Under the pieces are notes generated by a model. That model ran no database searches, was not told where the DNA came from, and was given only the letters and a program-made list of their open reading frames with translations. Below, piece by piece: positions 1 through 12,862 of a stretch of DNA of 64,000 nt. The position numbers and the translations under genes are program-made. The stretch covers positions 434,001 through 498,000 of the forward strand of contig SADC01000905.1 in assembly GCA_004194705.1 (NCBI GenBank), given 5' to 3'. Position 1 is the stretch's first letter. Each line of letters opens with the position of its first letter. Source of the stretch: Ditylenchus dipsaci (lineage: Eukaryota; Nematoda; Chromadorea; Rhabditida; Anguinidae).

Positions 1-69
1 AGTTTAGATAGACCAGGAAGTTGCAGTGTCACAAGGTAGCAAGTCTGATCAAGCAAATGAATTAACCAA

Positions 70-3000
70 AGAGGGCTTGGAAGCCCAATAATAGGAACCG
101 AAGACAGGAAGACTAATGAATATAAATTTGAACAGCAGACTAAACACTTCGAAATTGACGAGGAAACGTCACTAAGCGGCTCAATCAGCTCTCCAGAAGG
201 CGAGACATGCCATCAGGTGAGTAAACAGATCACTCACAAACCAGGGACCGTAACTGGTTCCTGACAGTAGTGACCGCGCCGTCCTAATTTTTCTCATCGC
301 CATCCTGCATTTTCACCAGATTTTCAATAACAGATATACTATATGATCAGTTTTTATTTTTATGCTTTATTTTCGGGTGACCATCCAAGTTTCGGCATTT
401 CTTTAGTCCCGCCCCATACTCGAATTTTTCGAAAAGTGACCCAAAATCACCCCCCGAACTTAATTTTTTCTGCACAACAAGGTACGAGAAGAATTTCTAA
501 ACACTTTCTGAATAAAAAAGTTGATTTTATCAAAAAAAAAGTCACCCACCCTTGGGGGTGTATGGTCTTTTCAAGGTATTTTTGACCAAATTCTAACTCT
601 TTTTAAGCAAAATCTAGGTGAAAATACTAGATTTTGAACAGGTTTTTACTTTTTGGGGCGTACCGCATAAATAAACTCTGGTATGCATATGTTTTTATGC
701 ATCCAGAGTGATTTTCGAGTGATTTGTGTCTCAGGTATGTGGGTGTGCGCATCTCAACTCCAAGCCCCCTGCGCCATCGAAGGGCTGCAGGGGGCTTGGT
801 TGGTTAGAGATGCGCGCACAGACTCACCTTAGACATAATTCCGAGCAAAACTCTCGATCAAAAATGCATTTAGAGAGTCTTTTTGCCCAGCTCCAGAAAG
901 AAAAATGTGATAAATCACCCAAAAATTACCCTAAAATAGCCAAAAAAAAGACCATCTACACCCAAGGAGCAGGTGGCAATTTTTTTGAAAAAATCAATTT
1001 TTCTAATTCAGAAAGTGTTTAGAAATGCTTCTCGTATCTTGTTGTACAGAAAAAATGCGTTCGGTGGGTGATTTTGGGTCACTTTTCAAAAAATCCGAGT
1101 ATGGGGGGGGGCTAAAGAAGTACCCAAGTTTCCTTTTATTTTTATTTCAAAAAAGTTGGGCTGCTCTACTTTCCCCCAAAATTTGCAAAAAAATCGGTGA
1201 AATTAAGACGGTCCTATTTTTTAAAATAAAAGGAAACGTACCAGGCCACCCAAAAATAAAGCATAAAAATAAAAGCTGATTATATGATGTAAAAAAAGGA
1301 TCTGCTATCGAAAATCTGGTGAAATGCAGGATAGCGATAAAAAAGGAAGGACGGCAACGGACGGCGCGGTAACTATGTCCCTGACCTTGGGAAATTTCGA
1401 TAGATTTTTTTGGGTATCTTAAAAAGCAACCCTAGTTTTCTTATTGAACCATCTTCCCAGCTCCAAAGACCCTCAAAAATTACAACGTATCTTTCCACGA
1501 AAATGCTGAAGATTTGAAATGACCACCCCAGCTTAAAGGGGCATACCCACGGTAATAAGAGGTGGTGCCCGGGAATTCAAAAAGTTTTCTGAATCATTGG
1601 ACTTCTGCACGGATTTTTCAACATGGTTTCGAACAAAACAGGGCCTAGAATTTAATTTCAGGTATGGTTTTGTTAGAAACCAAGTTGTAAAATCCGTATA
1701 GAAGTTCAATAATTCGGAAAAAAATTTTGAATTCCCGGGCACCACCTTTTATTAGCGTGGGCATGCCCCTTTAAACAGCCCCCTCCTACAATTTTTTTTT
1801 AACCCTATGAAAAAAAGTAGTCAGATATGTTAGCCAGACGAGGAAAGAAGAGCGTAAAACATGTTTGTGTTTATACTGACATACGCTGACCTACCCTGAG
1901 TCTACGCATGAAAACCAAAAATACATGGAACTCATCAAACAAATTAAAAATTTTCGATCCTTTATATACATATACACCTGTACTATACTCCAATAATTAT
2001 TCCAAAAAATTGTAGGCGGAAAAGAGTGAAAAAATCGAAGTGGACAGACAGCCAAATGACGAGGACACACTCTTCAAGGATGAATCAGCTGCGGAAGAGA
2101 GAGCGCCAGAGGAAATGGTCAGCAGGAATGACTTGTACGAAGAAATAGAACGGATGGAAAAGTTGATTTTGGCAGAGAAGCAAGGTAAATATTCGATCAA
2201 ACATTGCCACTTGCTGCAAGGAGAATTTTTTTTAGCTCTACTGTTGTCTGGTAATGCACCATCCACACCGCCCATTATCTGCTTTGGTAAAGATGCAACA
2301 ATACTCACATCGAGCACCGTCAATAAAAATTCTCTGACAAGCGAAGAAAAAACTTTTCTCACTCCTACATGTCACAAACTAATGGCAGAACCAACGAATA
2401 GTTGTGTGGATGAGATGCACGAGGAGGAGCACAACCAAGCAGAAACCGATGCCAGGCACATTGAGCAACGACCAACTTTGGAATCGTGTAAGTGTTTTTA
2501 CGAATGTGCTTGAAGCAACGGTGACAAATAACAACGGTGACAATCATCTTTTCCCATTTTTCAAAACTTTTTTTATGCTTGTAAGAGCGGAAAAAACAAG
2601 ATATCGGATAACATATATGAATTAGCAGATTTTCATTTACCTTTGACCCACTGTTCAGCTGACAGATGGATTAGATAATATTTATGCAAGATGATCTTTG
2701 AATTGGGTTTGGAAGTTTCCTTGTTTTTAAATAAGCATTTTCTTGGTGGTTTTCCTCATCGTGTTCATGCAGTGCAAAAGAGGACATTACACTGTGTTTT
2801 GAGGATTATTGAAAATTTGCTAGCTATATCTGTCTTCCGGATTAAACTTTCAGCCAGTTTCTTTTCTTGCATATAATTGTCATTCTTGATGACATTTTTT
2901 CGATGACATTTTATGACATTATTTGTTCCAGTCCGTCATATTTTTTACTAAAAAAAAAATATTCTCAAGATCACCAAGTTGATACTTACATTTCTTCTAT

Positions 3001-6000
3001 GCATTGAAAAACTTTTACTTTTATTTTTTGTCGCTTTCTTGTTTGACACGAAAATCGCCAACTTTGAAGTTTAGTTAAAATTTGTTTAAGCAGCCAAGTT
3101 TTTTTCAAAGTTTTCTCAAATACCGGTCCAGAATGAAAATTCCATCAGAACCGGTATTGTACAGAGTGTGCCATCTTCGTCAGACGCTTGCTTTTGCCCA
3201 TAAATTTTCCTAATTTTTTAAGGTTTTTTAAACCTTTTTTTTGTCTTGTCGTAAGAGCATGGGACAAAATGCCATCCACCGAAATATGTTCTTGTTTTTC
3301 AGCAAATGGTGAAGTTATGCCGTCCATTCATCTTGCAAACGATGGTGGTGACATGGACGATTTGATTGCACCCAGGGCTACCTCATACACTCTCAATAAA
3401 AGTTCTTTGACCACGCAAGAAATATCTCTTTCGGACACAGTATCTGAGCGACCCAACGTAGAAAATGTCATGAATAAGATCCAGACAAAGCCCATCACAG
3501 AATCTGATTCCAAGGACAGTCTGACTGAAGAACACACACTCGTACAGCCAGGTTAAAAATATTCCGTTCTGAGTCTTGTTCTGAAAACCACATATTTGGG
3601 CATAAGTAAGATTAAGATAATTTTAGTGCTGAATAAATTACTAGGTTTAGTCAAAGAATTAGTCAAAGAAATTACCTTTGTAATTTTTAGAGATCGCTGA
3701 AAACTCATTACGAGCTGTTCATGAAGATATAAAATTGGATAGCCTGACTAAATCTAGTGATCTTCACCATTTGGACGACACACCACAAACACCAAAAAGC
3801 CCACACAGCATCGAAACTCCACCTGTGTTACAACAATCAGGTAATTTTTAAATGTTTGTTCTACTGCCAACACCAGCTGGGTGACAATGATAATATAGAC
3901 CTTTTGGTTGATTCTTAAATTAATTCTTAAATACAGTCAAACCTCTCTACTGTGGCACCCCAAAAGTTCGTTCCCGCCTTGGGTCCGACACTTTTTTCAA
4001 CCGAATTTTCAAAGTCTTTTATCCATTCTGTTTTGACAGTCTGGTCCCAAATATCGTAAGGATTCCGATTTTGCCGATCGTTTTTCAGAATTATAAAGAA
4101 AATTCTTCTAAAAAAGCAAAAACTCAGTTTAAAAACAGAAATTTTTGAATTTTCCTGTTTTTAAACTGAGTTTTTGCTTTTTTAGAAGAATTTTTTTTTA
4201 TAATTCTGAACAACGATCGGTAAAATCGGAATCCTTACGATATTTGGGACCAGACTGTCAAAACAGAATGGATAAAAGACTTTGAAAATTCGGTTAAAAA
4301 AGTGTCGGACCCAAGGCGGGAACGAACTTTTGGGGGTGCCATAGTAGAGAGGTTTGACTGTAGCTCGGTTTGACTAACACCATTCCTTTCATGTTGCAGA
4401 AAATGTCCAAACTTCTTCATCTATTGCCAATGAAAATAACAGTGATGACTTGGAAACCAGTGTGGTTTCACCAGAAACCAGTTATCAGCCATTAGAAGAA
4501 TCCTCTGAGCAATGCATCATCCAAGGCATAGAAGACACCGAGTGTGAACTAGCCAAAATGGTCGATGAAGAAGTTGTGGAAGTGGTATCTGAAATTACTG
4601 AAAATGAAGAAATTAGTAATTTACCAAGCACTAGCTCTGCAACTAATCTTTCTGCCCAAGGTTTGAAAAGATTTGGATGACTTTCTAGTGAATAAATATT
4701 TTCAGTAGAAATTCCAAAAAGATCTGTAGTAGCTTCAACCCACAATTTTGACATCTCTGTGATCAACAGTAAGTTTTGAACATAATGTCAGACAATTCAG
4801 GATCAACATTTTTGATTTCAGGTCAAATAAAGTTGACTGAATCTGAACTGCAGTTGGCCAAGGTGAAACCTTACTGGATACCAGATGAAGAATGTTCCAA
4901 TTGCATGTTGTGCTCAGCGAAATTCACAATAGTCAATCGAAGGCACCATTGCAGATCTTGTGGTTATTTTCTTAATATTTATTACCGTTAGTTCAGGACC
5001 AATTTGACAAAAACAGTAATGAAAAACAATAGAGTAATTTAGCGGGTGTTATTTAAATTTCCCCCGCTAATCTGTGAAAATGCCCGCTAATTTAAAATTT
5101 TATAGAATTAAATTTATTTTAATTATGTCGATTTGAATAAGAGAATTTTTTTCGTATCTTGTGGTCAGTGCACTCATGTAAGTACCAGTACTGCTACAGT
5201 ATTTTGTCTAAAATGCTTGACATCTTATTTCAAATGTGCTAAAACTCACAAGGGAACATCAGCAGTGGATAACGCTGATATAAATATGAGTCATACACAG
5301 GATACGTGAATGTACTTTTTAAAAAGATTTGTAATTTTTTCACAAACCTAAATCTTTTATTTTTTAAATTTTTAGTCAAAATATATTTTTTGCTTCAAAT
5401 GGCAATAATCACTGAGTTACGTACCCTAGTCATGTACCATTCGATACCCTTTTCCTGCTGAACCATGGCATCTATGGCGTTTGGGCTGCTTTGAAGAAAA
5501 AATTGCTTTGGCACGAAAATTAAAAGTTTTGATTTTTACATATGAAAATTCAGTCCATATTGACAATGTGCTAATTTTAGGCCAGATTCGTGCTTGGCGT
5601 ATTATACTGATAGAAGTGTAATCAGAAAATGGAATCAGTTAATCAAAAATTTTAGGTTTTGCCTTGGTCTCGCTTATGGTTTAAAAAAGATAAGTACATA
5701 AGGGGGAACAAGGCAAGATCTTAAATTTTCGATTATTTGATTCTATTTTCTAATTACACTTCTACGAGTGAATCGACCACGCTGAGCACGAATCTGGCCT
5801 CAAATTAGCATATTGTCATTATAAACTGATTTTCCTGACAATTTGGCTTTATTCCTATATAAAAGTCAAAAATTTTAATTTTCGTGCCAAGACAATTTTT
5901 TCTTTAAAGCAGCCCAAACGCCATAGATATCGTGATTTAGCATGAAAAGGGCTATTGAATGGTATATGACTCATATCTATATCAGCGTTACCCACTGTAG

Positions 6001-9000
6001 ATGTTCCTTGTAAAAATATTTCTAAAAATTTCACGCCTTGTAAAAAGATCCATAGAGTCTTTAAATTAAATAGGTCTTTTTTATATATTTATATTTAGGA
6101 CGAGTGCTCTGTGGTGGATGTTGTATAAATCGCCGAATACTTCCATACATGGAGGTGACTGACAGAAAGCAGCGAGTTTGCACACCCTGTAATACTACCC
6201 TTGACATGATAGAAGAGTACGAGAAGAATATAGCTGCTGAAATGGCTGCAACTAATACCATTCAACAGAATGTTAACGATTTTACTACTACACAGTCAGT
6301 TTATCGGACATAAAAAGACTACTTCTTACACCAAAACTTTTTTTAGGCCGAATTTGTTAAATTCTTCTAATATTTTTCAATCAGAAATATTTTCTCTTCC
6401 ACCAATAATCAGCCTTCTAGCAGTTCTTTGAATGAACCTAAGAAGGTGATCAATACTAGGAAGAAATCTGTTCTGAAAGTGAGACTACCACAAGTCGTGA
6501 ATGCGACCGAAGAAGGTTGGTGTGTAAACTGTTGGCTAGTAGGAAATGAAAAGCGATGTTTGTAATTGTGAACCAAGTACAAGAAAATTTTGTTACCTCG
6601 ATTTCAGAGCATTATTTTATTTTGACCTATCATGTAGAGAAGTTTAGTTTAGGTAGGGTTTAACGAATTCAGTGTCGGAAAAAGTTCAATTTTCAAGGTC
6701 TACTGCTCGCTGGTGAGTATAGAATAGCAAAGCCAACACTTTTTTTGTTTATTTTACAGTAATTTTTAAAGGTATATATACAATGTGGTATGTCATTCGG
6801 CGTGGGAAGAGTTAATCATGTAGAAAAAAATTCTCTGAAACAATAGCAAAAAATTGATTCACTTTAATGGGCAGGAAAATGAGTATGCAACAGAAAGTTA
6901 CAGCTAAAATAACATCATCCTTTATCAATTCTTCAAATAACATTTTGACGAAAAACGTTTTTTTTGACAGAAAAGCCTGAAAATCTGAGAGCGGATTCGT
7001 GTTCAGCATAGTTGCTTTGCAGGTGAAACTGCTCTTAATTTTTAAAAGTACTTGTCAAATTTCTGACAAGAAATCACAAAAAAATCAACAGGAGGGCCAT
7101 GACAAAACTATTCTCTTCTAGTATAGGGCCCAGTTTTCTCATAGTCAGTTTACAGTTAAAAAGTGTTTAAAATTAGTATTATTATCTGAAATTAACTGTT
7201 TCTTACAATATTTTCTAATAAATTTAGACAATGCCTCTCCTGCTCTTGCTGGCGATGTCCCTACTCCTGTCTGTACGTCCTCCACATCAATAGTTTTACC
7301 TTCACCTACTGTAACACCTGCTCCGTCCACCTCTCTGTTAGCCCAACCGAAAAGATCTGTTACATTTAGAGACGGTGTTAATCCAGGTAAATTTTGGCAG
7401 GCTTTCAACATTTAATCCAACATAAAAAAAATCAGGAGACTCACCTGCAGCTGGAGAAGACAGTAAAGAGGGAGATGTGCCAGATAGTGGTCGGTTGAAA
7501 AAAGTGAGGATATCTAAGTAGTTACATGTAACGGACATATAAAGTCATTTGTTATAGAATCCAAAAAAAATCTCGAGAAGAACAATGGAAAAAAGAGCTG
7601 ACGAGGAACATGTAATTGAACTTTTTTGTGAAATCTGCTACTCTTAAATGAAAACAATAATTTCAGACAAGTTTTCTCGCTTTTCAACCAGAGTCTCTAT
7701 ATTTAACTAACGCAGAAGCTCAAATTACTCGACTCAACACTTCAGAAGTTTTAAATCAACTTATCAGTGGAACTGCAGTCAATATAGTTATTAAGAGAAA
7801 TTTGTATGTGGTTGTACAGAAGACTAAATGTAATTTTCTATGCGAAAAGTAATTTTTTAAATAATTTTACTCATATTGCAGTAGCTCTGGGAGAAAGTAG
7901 CAAAAAAATTGTCATTTGCTACTCTACAAGGGGTTTTAACGCGATAGGGGTAATTTTTTGGTTTGCGTTAGACAAATATATTTGCTGGTTTGCAGGTAGA
8001 TGAGATTCTACTGGTGATGGAATCCAGAGAAGTTCATCCTCAAGATGGAAAAAGTGAAAACGAGGAGGTCGAAAGTCGTTTGGAAGAGGAGCAACAGGAT
8101 CTAATTGAAGTGTTACTTCAACTAGAAGACATTTTCTCTACTTGTTTGAACCCATCTGAAGACACTTTAGATGATAGAATGGGAATTAGGTGACTAATTG
8201 GGCTTTGATTTAAACTTTATTGCAGGGGTAGAAATGGGCTTTTATATATATTTTTTGATGGACCTCAAATCTTTTTTTGACACATGCACATTTCGACACA
8301 CAGCCGAACTTGTTTTAGTGGCACCTCGAAAATTTCGTTCCCGTTTAGGGTCCAACATTTTTAACCCGATTTTTAAGCATTTTGCCAGTTCTCTTTTAAT
8401 GGTATGGTCATAAATATCGCAAGAATTACGATTTCCCCGATCGTTTTCAGATTAACTTAAAGCTTTTTTCTCTTAAAAATCAACAGCTCGATAAAAGGTG
8501 ACGAAATGGTAAAATATCAACTGTCAACGGATTCAACTGGCAACTATCACCACTCAACAGTGGCAGAAGCCGGTAAAAGTGTTTTTAATTTTTCGCTTTA
8601 AGGAGATGTTGCAACAGGATGGGCCAAATGTATATTACAAAAAATGGAAAATTAGCAGGCATTGAAGCTACCGCCATTTACTTGCATAGACCATTAGGGC
8701 AGGTTGGTTATAATTTTTGACTATTTAATTCATAAACTAATGTTGTTTTACTAATGTAGTTGTTCGGAGACCTGCCTATTCCATCCAGTTCTTTTTTCAT
8801 AGGCACTTTGCTGAAAAGAGAAGAAATAGCTTGGGCTATTGCAATTCCAAATAGGGTGCTGTATGGTCTTGGAAAGCAATCTTCATGTAAGTTACCTAGT
8901 TTAAAAATAACATAGCAATTTGGTTCCAGTACCTTTTAGACTACCCCATCCCCTCATAAATGATAGACAAAGAAAAGCTGTATTTTCATCTGATCAGACG

Positions 9001-12000
9001 CAAGCTAGTGTATTGAAAGTGTTCAATGACTTTCGCAATTGGAACTATAGAATGGCCAAACTACCAGGAAGTTATGTTTCGCTGTCAGACTCAAAAACGG
9101 AAATTGTTATACCGGAATGGACCGCTGAAGAGGTATTTTTTATTCTGTATTTTCTTAAAAAAATTGATTTAGGTCAAGTCAATAGTTGAGACGAATAGAA
9201 ACATGCTAGGATGGGCATTAGACTTCAACCAACAAGCGGATAGCCATTTAGTGTGTGAGCAGAATTTGGAAATGGGGTCTTTCCAAACCCACATTTTCAG
9301 CAATCACAACACTAAAAGGTAATTTTTTTAACATTTTTGTGTAAAACACAGTTCTGTAACTACAAATACGAGTAAAACAAGCTTTTTCATTGAGTCATAT
9401 AAGTTGTAAAGTTATATCCAGGGATATATACCGCTTAATAACTTTGCATTTCGAAATAATTCTTTTTTGAATTAACCTGGTACCCAACTTTTCAAATATT
9501 TCCATCAGCGCCGAACATGCCCCTTGAAAAGAGGCATGTTTTTGACTGAAAAAGGGGTATTATCTCTAAATGTCCTGTTTTTGAAAGAAAAATGCCAATT
9601 TTTTGTCCTACGGGCTGCCATCTGACCACTTTTGGATGGCGATTTTTTATATTCAAACAGAATTTTAAGTTTACAAAAAAATGGTGGAAAAAATTACGTT
9701 TTAAAATGTCTGTTAACACTCCTAGTCCACTTGGATCAGGGGTATATTAAGAAACTAAAACTCATGCTGAATATTTTTCATACATACACCCAGGTGGGTG
9801 CCTGAGTATGAGTAGGTCGAAAATGCAATTCTAAAAATTAGGTACTCAAAAAAGGGTGCCTGGATGAAAAGAGCGGTATACCAACGACCGGTACACATTA
9901 TGACCGGGTACAACGGCCGGGTATAGTGCCAAATATTGCCTTGGTCCCTCCTGTTAATTTTTTAAATTTTTTTTGATTTTTTTTATTATTTTGCGCACTT
10001 AGACTTAGGTTTAGGCAAGGGTAGGCCAGCGCCCGTTAGGACGGACTCAAACGTGTGGTTTAAGCATTTTTTTTTAACTTTTACAAAAAAAGTGTACCCG
10101 GTCGTAGGGCAGTCGAAAAGAGCAATTTATAACAGTTTTTAGTGTAATACCCTGTAATGTTTATGCTTATTAGAAAGCCCTTGAGTTGAGCTTTCTAAGG
10201 GTGTGTTGTTTACTCGCATTGCACACAATGATCGCGGGTGAAAATTCAAAAGAAACAAATGACTGCTTTTTGGACAACTGACAATTTTACAAACCTGTAG
10301 GAAATTTTCGCACAGAGACTTGTAACCACAAAAACACGTATAAATTCAGAATCAGCATAAAAATGGCACAATAAAGTGCTTTCACATCCGCTTTATCCAA
10401 AACCCGCTTTTCGTTTTCATTTTATTGGCCATTTATTGGTTAATCAACGAAATTCAACCTTTGATATTTCAAGGCCAAAAAACAGTTATTCTAAATTCAT
10501 TTTGTAATCAACAAAAAGTGAAAATTTCTGTAATAATTGTCTTCAATACGTTTAATTTTAAGGAAAATAACTGGAGCAACTTTTATTATTTTTGACGGTA
10601 TGATCCCTAGTAAAACATAATTTTACTTGCAATAAAAAATTTAAGGTGCTCTCAAGAACAGCTCTGAACAGTTTGAATTGAGGGTCGTGGAGGATGGATT
10701 GGTCGGTTCTTTACTTGATTTAGCAATTTGCTGTTGTTAATATTCATGTACAACTGTAAAACAATAAGTTTGATATTTTCAGGTGGTTAGAATGCAACCG
10801 GACACCATGGCTGAACTCATAAAAGCTCTTTTGGCCGCAGAAAACTTCACTCTACAATCAGCCAATATGCACCTAGAAGTGGCTTTCCAACCTAGTCAAC
10901 AACCTTTTTTGCAGCACGCTCAAGGGGCCTTGCGATCTCCTATTGATGGTCACAATTTAATGGTTAGTGTTTAATTCAATAAAAAATTATATGAATTATT
11001 TTAATAATTAGGGAAAATATCAATACGGCCTGGTACTAAATCGTCAGTTCCGCTCCCAAAACTTTGTCCCGACAGCCACAGAATGGGCACTTAGGTTGAT
11101 ACTTCTTTAATCCTTGATATATTAACACTCTAGTCAGTTTTTAGACTAGCTACAGTAATTAACATGGAGCAAGGAAAATTTCCGTCTGTGCTCCAGCCCA
11201 AATTTTTCGAAGTTTGTGAACAGATTGTGGTCATCGTATCTCATACAATACAGCCTTTTATTGCTGTTTTGGTTGCTGCTGGACAGAGGTAAAGCCATTT
11301 AGGTGGCTAAATTAGATAATACTTCAGAATAAGATCGGTTGGGTATAGCAAGATAGAATTTTTAAAATTAATTTTGGTATAAAAACGTCGATTTTGAAAT
11401 GAGAAAAATATTTCTTTCATCTTGTCGGCTTTTTTACCGGAACCAAAGTAGCCGAAGTTGAAGGAGATATCTTTTTGAAAATTTCTAGCAGGCCCTTAAC
11501 TTAATAAATGATAGCTATTGTTGCAGAAGAATCTGCCTGAGGGTTAGGGTGGATGATGAATGCGCGATTTACGACTCTGAGCAATGGTCTCAGTTAGAAG
11601 ATCAACACTACTATTGGACTAATTCTCTGGATGAACAGGTGCCGTTGTTTTTGATACACCCTATAGTAGCTCAGCCAAACATTCTTAGTGTGATGGGGAT
11701 GAGATTCGGCGGAGCAAAGAATGACGGCAGGAAAAAACGGCGGCAAAATTATTAGCGGCGGACAAAACGGCAAAGTGCAATATAAAGCCTTATGTATGTT
11801 TGATTTGAAAACTTACGTTTCTGACACCATTTTCGTGTCCACCATGCTCTTTAATCTCAAAGCTCAGTCAAGAATTGAATTTCAGTCAAGACAACAAACA
11901 TGTAAAACTCAAAAAAGCACATCGACCATGCTGGACACAAAATTAGTGTCAGAATCTTGGGTTTGAAAAAGACATAAGGCTCTATATAGCATTCCGCCAT

Positions 12001-12217
12001 TCTTCATGCCGCGAACAATTCTGTCTTTTTTCCGCTGTCATTATCTTTTCTTCGCCGAATAACACTCATACCTTTATTAAACTTACAGATGATCCCTTTT
12101 CTCTACAGCATTTGCTCTTGGGTACCAAACGGCCTACACATTGAACTCCATTTAAATATAATTTCAACTCGACCTCTGCCCATGGAATTGGCTCTCGGAA
12201 AAGATATTGGCTTTTAA
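70..12217 (+). CDS. SARA/endofin-like FYVE-domain protein (ZFYVE9/ZFYVE16 family), 5' end outside the window
   Basis: Exons that join in phase: ~70-216, 2016-2184, 2236-2487, 3303-3551, 3691-3840, 4400-4660, 4706-4768, 4822-4962, 6099-6294, 6385-6515, 7228-7386, 7436-7503, 7558-7611, 7667-7829, 7882-7949, 7996-8189, 8760-8886, 8930-9132, 9173-9318, 10563-10597, 10646-10701, 10783-10962, 11012-11094, 11145-11288, 11527-11638, 12089-12217 (TAA). The N-terminal half is acidic, Ser/Thr-rich and unconserved. The FYVE zinc finger is split over 4822-4962 and 6099-6294: WIPD, CxxC, RRHHCRSCG, then RVLCGGCC and LPY; it should bind PI3P on early endosomes. RSVTFRDGVNPG follows, then the long SARA/endofin C-terminal domain (LFGDLPIP, DFRNWNY, QADSHLVC, SPIDGHNLM, ending at GKDIGF). 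In the family this protein scaffolds TGF-beta/BMP receptor and Smad signalling. The stretch 8190-8759 is not resolved: 8487-8572 is a possible exon and 8226-8270 and 8640-8704 also look coding, but I could not join them all in phase. Confidence 0.92.
265..1375. repeat. Foldback element in SARA intron 1
   Basis: Arms at about 265-560 and 940-1375 are imperfect reverse complements: both hold the stretch around CATCCTGCATTTTCACCAGA, a run ending in a tract of C or G, and CTTGGGGGTG / CACCCAAGG. The centre (660-900) holds the shared hairpin block, with CAAGCCCCCTGC and GCAGGGGGCTTG facing each other, also seen at 20.2-20.8, 52.9-53.5, 56.3-56.6 and 59.4 kb. There is no coding capacity beyond short spurious frames. 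Confidence 0.75.
1535..1775. repeat. Short palindromic MITE
   Basis: TAAAGGGGCATACCCACG at the left end faces CGTGGGCATGCCCCTTTA at the right, and the inner GTGGTGCCCGGGAATTCAAA faces TTTGAATTCCCGGGCACCAC. The arms are about 110 bp. It lies in SARA intron 1. Confidence 0.75.
3935..4363. mobile_element. pogo/Tigger-type MITE with TA flanks
   Basis: It starts TACAGTCAAACCTCTCTACT and ends with the reverse complement (AGTAGAGAGGTTTGACTGTA). CAGTCAAACCTC-type ends with TA target duplication are typical of pogo/Tigger elements. The arms of about 190 bp match almost base for base, including the block around GTTCGTTCCCGCCTTGGGTC. There is no transposase. It lies in the SARA intron 3841-4399. Confidence 0.85.
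5230..6020. repeat. Foldback element in the intron that splits the FYVE finger
   Basis: Outer arms: AACATCAGCAGTGGATAACG near 5259 against CGTTACCCACTGTAGATGTT near 5985. Inner arms include GGCCAGATTCGTGC (5580) against GCACGAATCTGGCC (5786), and GCCTTGGTCTC against GAACAAGGC. Total arm length is about 350 bp. It accounts for most of intron 4963-6098. Confidence 0.78.
8285..8455. repeat. Diverged half-copy of the 3935-4363 element
   Basis: GTGGCACCTCGAAAATTTCG and the following GGGTCCAACA, CATAAATATCGCAAGAATTA and CCCCGATCGTTTTCAG parallel one arm of the MITE at 3950-4090 with substitutions; no facing arm is visible. It sits in the unresolved part of the SARA gene, so it may have disturbed splicing there. 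Confidence 0.55.
9320..10560. other. Repeat-filled SARA intron
   Basis: Intron of about 1.24 kb between exons 9173-9318 and 10563-10597, with no coding exon. It holds short repeats: GGGATATATACCGCTTAATA near 9421, ACCGGGTAC and GGCCGGGTATAGTGCC near 9903-9930 facing GTACCCGGTCG near 10093, a CCTTGGTCCCTCCTG block near 9942, and a GTAGGCCAGC..TTAGGACGGACTCAAACG repeat near 10021 that recurs at 58.3 kb. Confidence 0.5.
11690..12065. repeat. Palindromic MITE in the last SARA intron
   Basis: The left arm (GGCGGAGCAAAGAATGACGG ... AAAGCCTTATG) faces the right arm (CATAAGGCTC ... CCGCTGTCATTATCTTTTC, CGCCG). The inner TTCTGACACCATTTTCGTGT faces GGACACAAAATTAGTGTCAG. This inner module resembles the GATTCGTG motif found in other foldbacks of the window. 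A 68-codon open frame entering it from the exon is not real coding, because the exon ends at the donor at 11638. Confidence 0.65.
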
Positions 12218-12862
12218 AAGAAAACGAGTTTTTCTTTTAAAACTTTTAATTTTTTTGTAAAGTTTATACTTTTTAAAACAGTTATGTAAATTGTGTAAAT
12301 GATAAGTGTGTTAAAATGTGATAATGTAAATGGTAATATATTTATTGTAAACGATATAAACTAAATTTGGCACACTTGTAACAATTTCACATAGATTTAC
12401 ATGCCTTTGCTTTCATTGAGATACGCGGAAATCTCTTTTTCTGGAATTTAACCGCGGCGAAATTTTTCATATTGAAATCTGCTTAAACACCCAATTTAAA
12501 TTCGAAAAAGGGATTTCCGTCTATCTACGTTTTTTCACAATGAAGGTCGGGTGTTGATATAGCTGTTTTTCAATTTTTGGTGTCCTGTGAAGTAATAGCT
12601 ACTCTCAAGGTCCTGCTCCCAAAATAAATAAAAAGTGAAAATCGGATGAATGACTTTTGTCATTCATTGTGCAAGAAAAACTGCCTTGGTATGTAACACG
12701 AATGTCTAGTCAGCAACGCCCAAAAGCAGCAGTTTTATAGCAATGCTTTTTCCAAGTATGTATATTACAAATTGACGCTAGTGCCACGAAAATCCATTTA
12801 GGAACTTCAAAGCAGTTTGTGATCTTTGTTAGTACAAATAAATCTATAATCATTTTCACATT
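12218..12862. other. Intergenic, between convergent 3' ends
   Basis: Between the stop of the SARA gene and the stop of the minus-strand PTB-SH2 gene. AT-rich 3' flanks of both genes; no coding potential and no clear inverted repeat. I see no canonical AATAAA at a convincing place for either gene. Confidence 0.6.
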
